Positions 49,012-57,083 of a stretch of DNA of 64,000 bases are shown here, in pieces. This DNA comes from Kitasatospora indigofera (GTDB taxonomy: Bacteria; Actinomycetota; Actinomycetes; Streptomycetales; Streptomycetaceae): positions 40,628 to 104,627 of the forward strand of contig NZ_BNBO01000029.1 of assembly GCF_014655955.1 (NCBI RefSeq), read 5' to 3'. How positions within the stretch are numbered: the first letter of the stretch is position 1; every line of letters begins with the position of its first letter. A model generated the notes under the pieces. It saw nothing but the letters and a program-made list of their open reading frames with translations. It searched no databases and had not been told where the DNA came from. A program made the translations under genes and the position numbers.

Positions 49012-50046
49012 GTGGCAGCAGGAAGCACCGAGCCCGAGCCGCGCCAGCCCGTGATGGCGGACGTGGCCCGGGTCGCGGGAGTGTCCCACCAGACGGTCTC
49101 CCGGGTCCTGAACGGTGCGCCGCACGTCCGGCCCGACACCCGGGACCGGGTGCTGGCCGCGATCCGCGAGCTCGACTACCGCCCCAACTCGGCGGCCCGG
49201 GCACTGGTCACCCGGCGTTCGCAGACCCTCGGTGTGGTCAGCTTCGGCAGTGCCCTGTACGGGCCCGCCTCGATGCTGGACAGCATCGAGCAGGCCGCCC
49301 GCAGCGCCGGCTACTTCGTGAGCGTGGCCAGCCTCCGCTCGCTGGACAGCCGCTCCGTGCAGGAGGCCGTGGACCGGCTGCGGGACCAGGGCGTGGAGGG
49401 CGTCGTCGTCCTCGCCCCGCAGATCTCGGCGGTCAGCGCGGTGGCCAAGCTGACCACCACCGTGCCGGTCGTCGCGATCGGATCGGGCAGCCGGTCCCGG
49501 GTGCCGATGGTCGCGGTGGACAACGAGGCGGGGGCGCTCGCCGCCACCCGCCACCTGCTCGACCTCGGGCACGCGACCGTGCACCACATCGCCGGCCCGG
49601 CCGGCTGGCTGGAGACCACCACCCGGCAGGACGGCTGGCGCAAGGCGCTGGAGGCGGCCGGCGCCCGGGTGCCGGCCGTGCTGACCGGCGACTGGAGCTC
49701 CCGTTCCGGCTACGAGGCGGGCCTCAGGATCGCCGAGGATCCGCAGGTGAGCGCGGTGTTCTGCGCCAACGACCACATGGCCCTCGGGCTGCTGCGGGCC
49801 CTGCACGAGTCCGGCCGGGCCATCCCCGAGGACGTCAGCGTGGTCGGCTTCGACGACATCCCCGAGGCCGCCTACTTCACCCCGCCGCTGACCACCGTCC
49901 GCCAGGGCTTCGGCGAACTGGGCCGGCGCGCCCTGGAACTGCTGGTCGCCGAACTGGGCGACGGCGGTGGCGCGAGCCCCAGCCACGCCCTGGTCTCCCC
50001 GGAGATGGTGCTCCGCCGCAGCACCGGGCCCGCCGCGCAGCGGTAG
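49012..50046 (+). CDS. LacI-family regulator
   Basis: 344 aa from a GTG with GAGGGGG; an ATG at 49054 is possible. MADVARVAGVSHQTVSRVLNG is the helix-turn-helix, followed by the hinge RPNSAARAL. The ligand domain has PVVAIGSGSRSRVPMVAVDNEAGA and CANDHMALGLLRALHESGRAIPEDVSVVGFDDIPEA. A sugar-responsive repressor; no sugar gene is directly adjacent. It could act on the GTTAAC-centred operators near 61.3 kb or the CebR-type box at 23.1 kb, but nothing in the sequence proves either. Confidence 0.93.
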   Translation: MAAGSTEPEPRQPVMADVARVAGVSHQTVSRVLNGAPHVRPDTRDRVLAAIRELDYRPNSAARALVTRRSQTLGVVSFGSALYGPASMLDSIEQAARSAGYFVSVASLRSLDSRSVQEAVDRLRDQGVEGVVVLAPQISAVSAVAKLTTTVPVVAIGSGSRSRVPMVAVDNEAGALAATRHLLDLGHATVHHIAGPAGWLETTTRQDGWRKALEAAGARVPAVLTGDWSSRSGYEAGLRIAEDPQVSAVFCANDHMALGLLRALHESGRAIPEDVSVVGFDDIPEAAYFTPPLTTVRQGFGELGRRALELLVAELGDGGGASPSHALVSPEMVLRRSTGPAAQR

Positions 50047-50068
50047 GACAGGCCCAGGGCCCCGCCGG

Positions 50069-50109
50069 GCCGGACGTCCCCCGCTGCCCGGCAGCGGGGG
50101 ACGTCCGGC
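50069..50109 (+). terminator. Terminator after the LacI gene
   Basis: A near-continuous 41-bp inverted repeat: 20-base arms 50069-50088 and 50090-50109 around a single base, so the stem is effectively about 18 bp with a tight loop. It begins 23 bases after the stop. Confidence 0.85.
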
Positions 50110-50218
50110 GTGCGCGCCGGAGCGGGGCCGGCGCCGGCCCGGTCCGTACGGTCCGGCGGGCGGCTCTCCCCGCGGTGCGGAATCCCAGCCAACCCTGCCG
50201 TTCCCACGCTTGCGCCAC

Positions 50219-50256
50219 CTATCGAAAATCGATAGATTCCCATCGCAACTCGATGG
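50219..50256. promoter_or_regulatory. Two palindromes before the DUF2975/XRE pair
   Basis: CTATCGAAAATCGATAG (50219-50235) is a perfect palindrome with a 3-base centre, and CCATCGCAACTCGATGG (50240-50256) a perfect one with a 5-base centre. Both share the ATCG/CGAT half-site. The second overlaps the ribosome site GGAGGG, so a bound protein would block transcription of the pair. Confidence 0.65.
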
Positions 50257-50267
50257 AGGGATGGTTC

Positions 50268-50753
50268 ATGGGAAAGCTGACGGTGCGCGCGCTGCGCGCC
50301 ATCCTCATGCTGGTGCTCGTCGGCACCGTGCTCGTGCAGGTGGGGTTGGTGTGGGCGTTGGCCACCGACCCGGAGGACGGGTCGCTCCCGCTGACCCCGT
50401 TGCGCCTGATCACGATCCTGGGGCTGGTGTCGGTCCAGGTCGCGGTGGTCTGCGTCTGGCGACTGGTGGCGATGGTGCGACGCGGGACGGTGTTCTCGCA
50501 CGCCGCCTTCCGGTACGTGGACGGTGTGATCGGCTCGATCGTGGCGGCCGCCCTCGTCTGGTTCGCGGTCACCGCCGTCAACGCGCCGGGCCAGCGGGAG
50601 GACCCGGGCGTCACGGTGATCATGGCCGGGATCGGCGTCGCCATCCTGGGGGTCGCCCTGGTGGTGCTGGTGCTGCGGATGCTGCTCACCCAGGCCGTCG
50701 CGCTGGACGGCGAGGCGGCCCGGATGCAGGCCGAGTTGGACGAGGTGATCTGA
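50268..50753 (+). CDS. DUF2975 membrane protein
   Basis: 161 aa with GGAGGGA before the ATG. Four hydrophobic helices (about 8-30, 46-67, 85-105 and 118-140) and the loop RRGTVFSHAAFRYVDGVI are typical of DUF2975 proteins, which are nearly always encoded with a small XRE regulator. Function unknown. The stop shares a base with the next ATG (TGATG). Confidence 0.85.
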   Translation: MGKLTVRALRAILMLVLVGTVLVQVGLVWALATDPEDGSLPLTPLRLITILGLVSVQVAVVCVWRLVAMVRRGTVFSHAAFRYVDGVIGSIVAAALVWFAVTAVNAPGQREDPGVTVIMAGIGVAILGVALVVLVLRMLLTQAVALDGEAARMQAELDEVI

Positions 50754-50974
50754 TGCCGATCACCGTCGACATCGACGTGATGCTGGCCCGGCGCAAGATG
50801 TCCGTCGGCGAGCTCGCGGAGCGGGTGGGGATCACTCCCGCCAACCTGGCGGTACTCAAGAACGGCCGCGCCAAGGCGGTGCGTTTCGCGACGCTCGCCG
50901 CGCTCTGCGAGGTGCTCAAGTGCCAGCCGGGTGACCTGCTGCGGTGGGAGGCCGAGGACGCCGCGGGCGGATGA
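50753..50974 (+). CDS. Small XRE-family (YozG-like) helix-turn-helix regulator
   Basis: 73 aa: ITVDIDVMLARRKMSVGELAERVGITPANLAVLKNGRAKAVRF is a Cro/CI-type helix-turn-helix, and CEVLKCQPGDLLRWE is the YozG-like end. It is coupled to the DUF2975 gene and probably binds the palindromes at 50219-50256. Confidence 0.9.
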   Translation: MPITVDIDVMLARRKMSVGELAERVGITPANLAVLKNGRAKAVRFATLAALCEVLKCQPGDLLRWEAEDAAGG

Positions 50975-51026
50975 CGTGCCCCGCGGGGCGGCCGCCCGCG
51001 CCCGCCCGGCCGCCTCGGGACGCCGG

Positions 51027-51953
51027 TCAGAACAGCGACTCCTGCGCGCCCCTGTCCTCCGGCCGGCGCCGCACGCCCGTCGCCAGCCCGGTGCACGCGG
51101 TGGGGCCGGCGGGGGCCAGCGTCCAGCCGGTGAGCAGGCGGGTGTCCAGCAGCAGCGGCGGGTCCTGCGGACCGGTGTCGAGGAAGAGGTGCCGGCCGAT
51201 CGGCGGGCGGAGCGTCCCGGCCAGGGTGGCGCCGTCGTGCAGCGCGGTGACCTCGTGGTAGAGCGGCGGTGCGCCGGCTTCCAGCCCGAACAGCTCCACG
51301 TGGTCGGCGAGCGGCTGGTCCGTCAGCAGTTCGATCGCGTGGCCCGCCAGCAGACGCAGCACCGAGGCACGCAGCTCGACGAGTTCGTGGCGGCGCGTCG
51401 CGGCGTCCGGCACGTCCCACCAGCAGGCCGACTTGGTCCGGGTGGTGAGCCGCTCACGGGCCAGGCCGGCCTGGGCGACGGTGAGTTCGGCCCGCCGTAC
51501 GCCGGGCAGCGGGCCGCGCCCGACGAAGGTCCAGCCGAGGGCGGCCTGCTCCAGCAGCCGGGTGGTGCCGCGCTGTTCGGCGGTGATGCCGACCTTCACC
51601 ACCCCCGGCCCGAACCAGGCGAGGTAGAGCCGGTAGGTGCGCCCGTTGTCCAGGACCTGGTCGCGGGCGAGGGCCAGCCCGGGGTCGGCGTCCTGGCAGG
51701 ACTGGCACTGGACGGCCTTGCCGGCGGCCTCGACGACCGCCCCGAACGGGCACGGACGGTGCCCGCCGGAGGTCCGGACGCCGGTGCAGCGGCGCGGCCC
51801 GCCCACCAGCCAGCCCACCGGCGTCCCGCTCGCCACGGCCCGGGCGTGCTCCCGGCCGCCGTTGCGCGCGGTGAGCACCGGGCGGCCGTCCTGCCAGCGC
51901 AGGCCGGTGGCGGTCCAGCCGGCGGCGGGCGGCTGCGGGGCGGAAGTGGTCAC
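51027..51953 (-). CDS. DUF2797 family protein
   Basis: 308 aa from a GTG that overlaps the preceding stop (GTGA). A zinc-type cluster is visible: RRCTGVRTSGGHRPCPFG then VQCQSCQ. Further on are LYLAWFGPGVVKVGITAEQR and GLARERLTTR, which mark DUF2797 and vaguely resemble a GIY-YIG-like core (VKVGIT). Function unknown. Last gene of a coupled set that begins with the lipoprotein at 53921. Confidence 0.85.
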   Translation of the reverse strand: MTTSAPQPPAAGWTATGLRWQDGRPVLTARNGGREHARAVASGTPVGWLVGGPRRCTGVRTSGGHRPCPFGAVVEAAGKAVQCQSCQDADPGLALARDQVLDNGRTYRLYLAWFGPGVVKVGITAEQRGTTRLLEQAALGWTFVGRGPLPGVRRAELTVAQAGLARERLTTRTKSACWWDVPDAATRRHELVELRASVLRLLAGHAIELLTDQPLADHVELFGLEAGAPPLYHEVTALHDGATLAGTLRPPIGRHLFLDTGPQDPPLLLDTRLLTGWTLAPAGPTACTGLATGVRRRPEDRGAQESLF

Positions 51954-52549
51954 GGTCGGTGAGCGTACGACGTGGCACTGACACCGACCGCCGAGGGGGC
52001 CGGCTGCCCGGGCCGGTCACCGCGGGCGGCGGCCGCCACGTGATCGAGGACGTGGCCGGCCATGGCACCCAACCAGGTGCTCGCGTCCAGCTCGTCCCCG
52101 GGCGTCGCGTCCCGCCGGCAGGCGACGACGTTCACCAGGCCCTCCTCACCCCGCTCCGGCGGGGGCAGCGCCCAGCGCAGGCCGCGCCCGCCCGCCAGGT
52201 ACTCCACGCCCCACTTCACGCGCGGCGGCCAGGCGTGGACGTCGTCGAAGCAGCCGGCCCAGCGGGACGGCAGGCCGGCGCCGCGGGCCGCACGGAAGCA
52301 GAGCCCCTCCTCGTCGTCGCTGCCGAGGGTCAGCCCGGTCGTGTCGTTCCAGAACTCGACGGCCGCGACGCCCTGGCCGGGGGCGGCGGCGCCCGCCACG
52401 CCGTCGGGCAGCAGGTCGAAGGCGGCGGTCAGCGCCACCCGTCCCAGCCGGGCGTGCGCCGTCACCAGCCGGACGGCGCTCCAGCAGCCGTCCAGCGGCA
52501 GCCCGTCCTCGTAGGGCAGCGGCGGGAACGGCGTGATCAGCAGTTCCAC
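51950..52549 (-). CDS. Unknown protein
   Basis: 199 aa from a GTG (VELLITPFPPLPYEDGLPLD). No family recognised. It is rich in Trp and Gly (AEFWNDTTGL-like, RWAGCFDDVHAWPPRVKWGVEYL), with no signal peptide or membrane segment. Both ends overlap neighbours: 13 bases with the small frame at 52537 and GTGA with the DUF2797 gene. It therefore belongs to that transcript. Confidence 0.7.
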   Translation of the reverse strand: MELLITPFPPLPYEDGLPLDGCWSAVRLVTAHARLGRVALTAAFDLLPDGVAGAAAPGQGVAAVEFWNDTTGLTLGSDDEEGLCFRAARGAGLPSRWAGCFDDVHAWPPRVKWGVEYLAGGRGLRWALPPPERGEEGLVNVVACRRDATPGDELDASTWLGAMAGHVLDHVAAAARGDRPGQPAPSAVGVSATSYAHRP

Positions 52550-52764
52550 GGCGGCGATCCGGTGCTCCCACCGGGCACGGTGAAGGCCGCCGGGGGCCGG
52601 CCCGGGAGCCGCCAGTGGTCGATCACGGCGGAGACGGACAGCGTGCCGAGCGGCGTGACCACCGAGGGCACGCCCGGCCGGGGATCGGCCTGCCGGGGAA
52701 CGGCGGGCAGCAGACCCCTGCCGTCACCCGGCACCGGACGGCCGCCGCCGTGAGCGGCGGTCAC
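52537..52764 (-). CDS. Possible 75-aa protein
   Basis: GTG at 52764 overlaps the lipoprotein stop as GTGA, and the frame fills the entire gap to the next gene. This is the coupling pattern used throughout this strand. The sequence is Pro/Gly-rich with PLGTLSVSAVIDHWRLPGR, faintly like small DUF6504-type proteins. No domain can be assigned with confidence. It may instead be non-coding. Confidence 0.4.
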   Translation of the reverse strand: MTAAHGGGRPVPGDGRGLLPAVPRQADPRPGVPSVVTPLGTLSVSAVIDHWRLPGRPPAAFTVPGGSTGSPPWNC

Positions 52765-53921
52765 AGCCAGGCGATCAGGCGCGGGGTGAGGGGGTTCACG
52801 ACCCCCTCGGGGGGCATGCCGATCGACCCCACCACGCTCGGCACGGCGCCCGGGGCGAGGTCGAGCCGGTAGAGGACGGTGTGCTCGTCCTCGCTGGCGA
52901 GGTAGGCCAGCGAACGGCCGTCGGGGGCGAGTGCGGCGCTGTCGACCCGGCGGAAGTGTGCGGGCGGCAGGAGCGCCGTCGCGGTTTCGAGCCTCCCGCG
53001 GTCGGCGCTGAAGGTGAGCAGGTAGAGGTTGTCGCCGCCGCAGAACAGGGTGACGTCACTGGTCCACCCGATCGGGCTGCAGTACGGGGCATGCTCCGAA
53101 CCCGGCAGGGCCGCGCGGCCGTTGGCGGCGCGGCCGATCAGCACCGGCTCGACGTACTCGGCCGCGTACGAGGAGGCCGGGTCGGTCCGGTGCCAGAGCG
53201 ACAGGCCCGTGCCGACCGCCACCTGCCCGTCGGGGGACACCGCGACCTGGTCGGCCTTGCTCTCCAACGGCCGCCGCAGCCAGGGCTGGTCGCCGGCCAG
53301 GACGAAGTCGACCCCCGGTGCCGCCCCGTGCGGGGTCGGGGCCGCTCCCGGCGTGCCCAGGTCACGGCTGGTCACCTGCCGGTCGCCGGTGGCGTACCAG
53401 AGGACCGAGGTGCCGGGCTGGAACGCCGGCGCGCTGTCGTCGCCCGCGGCGGCCGGCTTCGGGCCGTCCACCGGGGTGCCGCCGGGCACGGTGAAGGCCG
53501 TCGCTCCGAGGCCGTCGCCACCGGGGCGGGGAGCGGTGCCGGCGATCAGGGTGAAGTCCGCGTTGAACAGGGCCCGGTCGGCGGCCGCAGTGGTGCTGCG
53601 CGGCTGTCCGCACAGGGCGTCGACCGAGCCGCGCTCCGGCAGGGTGACCTTCTGCCGGGCGATCCGGGCCCCGTCCGGCACGGACAGCGCCTCGACGGTG
53701 ATCACGTGCACCTTGCCGTCGGCGGAGACCGGGGAGGGCGCCCCGAACCGCTCGCACCAGGCGACCACCACCCGGTCCTTCCCGGCGATTGCCGGGCCCT
53801 GCGGGGTCGCGGCCGGCGGGGCCGCCGAGGGGGTTGCGGGCCCGGTGCCGCCGGCGCAGGCGGAGAGGGCGAGTGCGGCGGCGACCGCCAGGAGCAGGTG
53901 TCTGCGGGCACTGCGAAGCAT
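52761..53921 (-). CDS. Lipoprotein with beta-propeller-like repeats
   Basis: 386 aa. LLLAVAAALALSACAGG is a lipoprotein signal with lipobox LSAC (Cys about 22). The mature part is Gly/Pro/Ala-rich with WD40/TolB-like phrases (VAVSPDGQVAVGTGLSLWHR, DSAALAPDGRSLAYLAS), suggesting a propeller on the outer face of the membrane. Six Cys in the mature protein may form disulfides. Role unknown; first gene of the set down to 51027. Confidence 0.75.
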   Translation of the reverse strand: MLRSARRHLLLAVAAALALSACAGGTGPATPSAAPPAATPQGPAIAGKDRVVVAWCERFGAPSPVSADGKVHVITVEALSVPDGARIARQKVTLPERGSVDALCGQPRSTTAAADRALFNADFTLIAGTAPRPGGDGLGATAFTVPGGTPVDGPKPAAAGDDSAPAFQPGTSVLWYATGDRQVTSRDLGTPGAAPTPHGAAPGVDFVLAGDQPWLRRPLESKADQVAVSPDGQVAVGTGLSLWHRTDPASSYAAEYVEPVLIGRAANGRAALPGSEHAPYCSPIGWTSDVTLFCGGDNLYLLTFSADRGRLETATALLPPAHFRRVDSAALAPDGRSLAYLASEDEHTVLYRLDLAPGAVPSVVGSIGMPPEGVVNPLTPRLIAWL

Positions 53922-54083
53922 GGAGATCCCCCGGTTCGTCGTTCAACGATCCGCAAAATCTAGCAGTGGAGATCATCGGGCCGGTCCGGCGTCCGGGGCG
54001 GCCCTCCGCCCGGCGGCACGGCCCGTGAGGCCGGCCGATGACGCCCGCCGGGTGCCCGGGCGGGGACCGGGCCGGGGCGTCGA

Positions 54084-54102
54084 CGGCCGGCACGACCGGC
54101 CG
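54084..54102 (-). terminator. Short hairpin after the 54.1-kb gene
   Basis: CGGCCGG (54084-54090) and CCGGCCG (54096-54102) with loop CACGA, 9 bases past the stop. Confidence 0.5.
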
Positions 54103-54111
54103 ACGTGATCG

Positions 54112-54606
54112 TCAGAAGATGCCGAAGAAGCGATGCCACCAGGTGGGCCACTGAACATGCGAAGGAAGCCGGCCCGGCCCGTCGTAGTCGCTCTCCAGCA
54201 GTTCCTCGGGAACCACCGCATAGCCGAGCTCGGCCAACACCCCGTCAACCTTGGCAAGGTCCGCGTCGTCCAGCTCGCCCTCGGCCCGGGCCTCGTCCGT
54301 GCCCAGGAAGGCACCCGGGTTGTCCGCGCAGACCAGAGCCAGCGAGCCGAACTTGCTCACACAGACGACGATCCGGGTCCCGCACACGGTCGCGTCCCCG
54401 GGCACCGTGACCCGTCCGAACTCGCTGGAGTCCTGGGTGTCCTGCTCAGCCGTGCAGGGGGCTGAGAATTCGCCTTCGAGCCGGGCCACCAGATCGCCGA
54501 AGCGGGCCGCGATCCCGCCGCGGTCGTAGTGCTGCGGCCGCTCCAGCCACTGCGGATCATCGAGCTCGCGCAGCAACGCCCGCAGATCCGCTTCATTCCC
54601 GTTCAT
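54112..54606 (-). CDS. Unknown acidic protein
   Basis: 164 aa from the ATG at 54606. No family recognised. It is rich in Asp/Glu and Leu (DLRALLRELDDPQWLER, GELDDADLAKVDGVLAELGY) and ends in an aromatic WPTWWHRFFGIF. Its codon use is visibly less GC-biased than its neighbours, so a recent arrival is possible. There is no signal peptide. It stands alone between the lipoprotein set and the alpha-galactosidase. Confidence 0.7.
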   Translation of the reverse strand: MNGNEADLRALLRELDDPQWLERPQHYDRGGIAARFGDLVARLEGEFSAPCTAEQDTQDSSEFGRVTVPGDATVCGTRIVVCVSKFGSLALVCADNPGAFLGTDEARAEGELDDADLAKVDGVLAELGYAVVPEELLESDYDGPGRLPSHVQWPTWWHRFFGIF

Positions 54607-54808
54607 GCGCTCATCCTGACGCGACCGCAACCCACCGACCGGCTCGGGGTACCACCCTGCGGCCCGACACCGCCCCTTCAGGTTCAGGTACCCGGTTCCG
54701 GGACGGGCGGGGCTCGCGGCCGGAGGGCGGAGCAGCGCCGTCATCGACGGGCATCCCGCTGCGCAGGTGGTCCGGGCGGCCCGGCCCGCCGTCGGTGCCG
54801 GCCCGGGG

Positions 54809-56938
54809 CTACCGGAGCTCCCATGTCCGGCCGGGCGTCCCGTCGCAGCTCCGGAGGTCCAGCGGGGTGCCCTCGTCGGCGCCGCGGCCGGGGTCGTTGA
54901 GGCAGAGTCCGGAGAGGCCGTTGCGGATCGTGCCGTCCGGGTGCGGCGCCCAGGTCCGTCCGGGGGCGCCGGTGCAGTCGCGGACGACCACGGGGGTGCC
55001 GTCCGCGCGGCCGTCGCCGAGCGCCGCCAGGCAGCGGTTGCCGTAGACCACCAGTTCGCCGCGCGGGGTGGCGGTGAAGGTCTGGTTCTGCCCGCCGGTG
55101 CAGTCGGCCGGCACGGCGCGGGTGTCGTCGGCGACGGCGTTGCCGGGCAGTTCGGCGCAGCGGGCGGAGCCGGCCCCGACCAGGGCGGTGCCGGCGGTGC
55201 CGGGGAGGGGCCGCAGCAGGACGGCGTCCGGGGCGGGGCCCGGAGCGTCGGGGGCGGCCAGGGTGATCGTGTTGTCCCCGCCCTTGGCCAGCGACAGCAG
55301 GACGGAGACGGTGCCCGGCGTGCTCCAGGAGCCGGTGGGCGGGAACGACACGACCGTCGGGGTCTGCCCGTTCACCCGCAGGGTCGCGGTGCGGGCCACC
55401 GGGTCGCCGTTGACGTAGGCGATGTCGGCGAGCGCGATGCCCGCCGTGGCCGTCCCGACGCCGGTCAGGGTGAGGCCGGTGCCGGGGCCGAGCGGACCGG
55501 CGGCCGCGCCGCCGGAGCAGGGCGCGCAGTCGGTGCGCCCGGCGCCACCGGCCCGGGTGCCTTCCTCGGCCTGGTAGGTGGCGGCGGGCGCCTCGGTGCC
55601 GGTGACGGTCAGCAGGACGGAGCCGCCGGCCGGGACGTCGGCCGTCCAGCCGGTGGCGGGGGTGCCCCGGTCGGCGGCCGCCCAGACCTCGCGGACGGTG
55701 GCGGGCGCGCCGGTGAGGCCGAGGTCGGTCCAGCGGACGGTGACCGGCGCCGCGGCGGCCGTCCGGTTCAGCAGCAGGACGGCCCGCCGGCCGGTGCCGC
55801 TCAGCACCTTGCCGTAGACCTGCAGTCCGGCGGTGTCCTCGGCGGCCTTGACGCCCTGGAGGCCGCGCGGGTCCTGGTCGATCGCGATCATCTCGGGGTT
55901 GGTGAGGGTGGCCCGGGTCGTGGGGGTCATCCGGGTCAGGTCGTTGCCGGCGAGCAGCGGCGCGCCGGCGATCGCCCACAGGCTCAGCTGGGTGCGGTTC
56001 TGGGCGTCGGTGAGGCCGTCCATGCCGGCCGTCAGCATGTCGGGGTCGTTGACGAAGCCGGTGTGCTGGGCGGCGGGGTGCAGGCTCCGGTCGAAGCTGG
56101 CCAGCGCGGCCCCGGGCGAGGGCCGTTCGCCCCAGTGGATGATGTCGTAGCCGGTGCGCCACATCGCGGCGGTGCCGGCGGCCCAGTTCCACGGCCGGCC
56201 GACGCCCCATTCGCAGACCGAGAGCAGCATCGGGTGCCCGGTGGTGGCGGTGGCCCCGGCGATCGCGGCGGCGACGGTGCGGTAGCTGGTCTCGGGGTCG
56301 AGGTGCTCGGCGTCGCCGCCGCACCAGTCGACCTTGAGGAAGTCGAAGCCCCAGCGCTGGAACCGCAGGGCGTCCTGGAGTTCGTGGCCCTCCATGCCGG
56401 TGCCGGCGGCGGCGGGGCGGGTGGTGGGGTAGTAGTAGCCGCAGCCGTTGCGGCCGGCGTCGGTGTAGATGCCGGCCTTGAGCCCCTTGCCGTGGATGTA
56501 GTCGGCGACGGCGGCCATCCCGCCGGGCCAGCGGACGGGGTCGACGGTCATCTCGCCGTCGGCGTCGCGGGCGCCCTGCCACCACCCGTCGTCCAGGTTG
56601 ACGTACCGGTAGCCGGCCTCGGGCAGGCCGGCCGCGACGAAGGCGTCGACCTGTGCCTTGACGGTGGCGAGGTCGATGCTGCTGGCGAAGCTGTTCCAGC
56701 TGGCCCAGCCCATCGGGGGCGGCGCGGCGGCCCGGCCGGCGCCGGCGCCGGCGCCGGCGCCGTCGGCGCCGTCGTCCTGCGGGGCGGGCCGCGGGCCGGC
56801 GGGCCGGGCTTCGAGGGCGACGGGCCGCGGGGCGGGGCCGGCCGTCGGCGCGCCGGGTGCGACGGCGCCGGCGAGGGCGAGGCCGAGCACCAGGGCCCTG
56901 ACGACGGGCCGGGTGAGCCAGGGGGTCATGCGCGGCAC
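54809..56938 (-). CDS. Secreted GH27 alpha-galactosidase with carbohydrate-binding C-terminus
   Basis: 709 aa. The signal peptide (VVRALVLGLALAGAVAPGAP) is followed by a Gly/Ala spacer. The GH27 barrel starts PPMGWASWNSF. YVNLDDGWWQ, GFDFLKVDWCGG (nucleophile Asp) and FVNDPDMLTAG (acid/base Asp) are diagnostic. After the beta domain come a CBM35-like module (about 455-590, TYQAEEGT) and a ricin-type CBM13 (about 595-709, QNQTF, GRTWAPH and GRTWELR repeats). It releases galactose from plant alpha-galactosides outside the cell. It is downstream of, but separated by a terminator from, the chvE-mmsAB transporter, which could import the product. Confidence 0.94.
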   Translation of the reverse strand: MPRMTPWLTRPVVRALVLGLALAGAVAPGAPTAGPAPRPVALEARPAGPRPAPQDDGADGAGAGAGAGRAAAPPPMGWASWNSFASSIDLATVKAQVDAFVAAGLPEAGYRYVNLDDGWWQGARDADGEMTVDPVRWPGGMAAVADYIHGKGLKAGIYTDAGRNGCGYYYPTTRPAAAGTGMEGHELQDALRFQRWGFDFLKVDWCGGDAEHLDPETSYRTVAAAIAGATATTGHPMLLSVCEWGVGRPWNWAAGTAAMWRTGYDIIHWGERPSPGAALASFDRSLHPAAQHTGFVNDPDMLTAGMDGLTDAQNRTQLSLWAIAGAPLLAGNDLTRMTPTTRATLTNPEMIAIDQDPRGLQGVKAAEDTAGLQVYGKVLSGTGRRAVLLLNRTAAAAPVTVRWTDLGLTGAPATVREVWAAADRGTPATGWTADVPAGGSVLLTVTGTEAPAATYQAEEGTRAGGAGRTDCAPCSGGAAAGPLGPGTGLTLTGVGTATAGIALADIAYVNGDPVARTATLRVNGQTPTVVSFPPTGSWSTPGTVSVLLSLAKGGDNTITLAAPDAPGPAPDAVLLRPLPGTAGTALVGAGSARCAELPGNAVADDTRAVPADCTGGQNQTFTATPRGELVVYGNRCLAALGDGRADGTPVVVRDCTGAPGRTWAPHPDGTIRNGLSGLCLNDPGRGADEGTPLDLRSCDGTPGRTWELR

Positions 56939-57033
56939 TCCTGGGTGCGGGAGGTGCGCCGTCCGGGGGCCCGGGCGGGCGTCGCGCGGACCGGCTCCGC
57001 CGGGCCCGGGCGGACCGGGACCGGACGGAGCAC

Positions 57034-57063
57034 CGCCGGACCGCCGTGGCGGGCGGTCCGGCG
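57034..57063 (-). terminator. Terminator between mmsB and the alpha-galactosidase gene
   Basis: CGCCGGACCGCC (57034-57045) pairs with 57052-57063 around a 6-base loop, 20 bases past the permease stop. The galactosidase therefore probably has its own promoter in 56939-57033. Confidence 0.8.
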
Positions 57064-57083
57064 GACGGGGTGCCGACGGAGGG

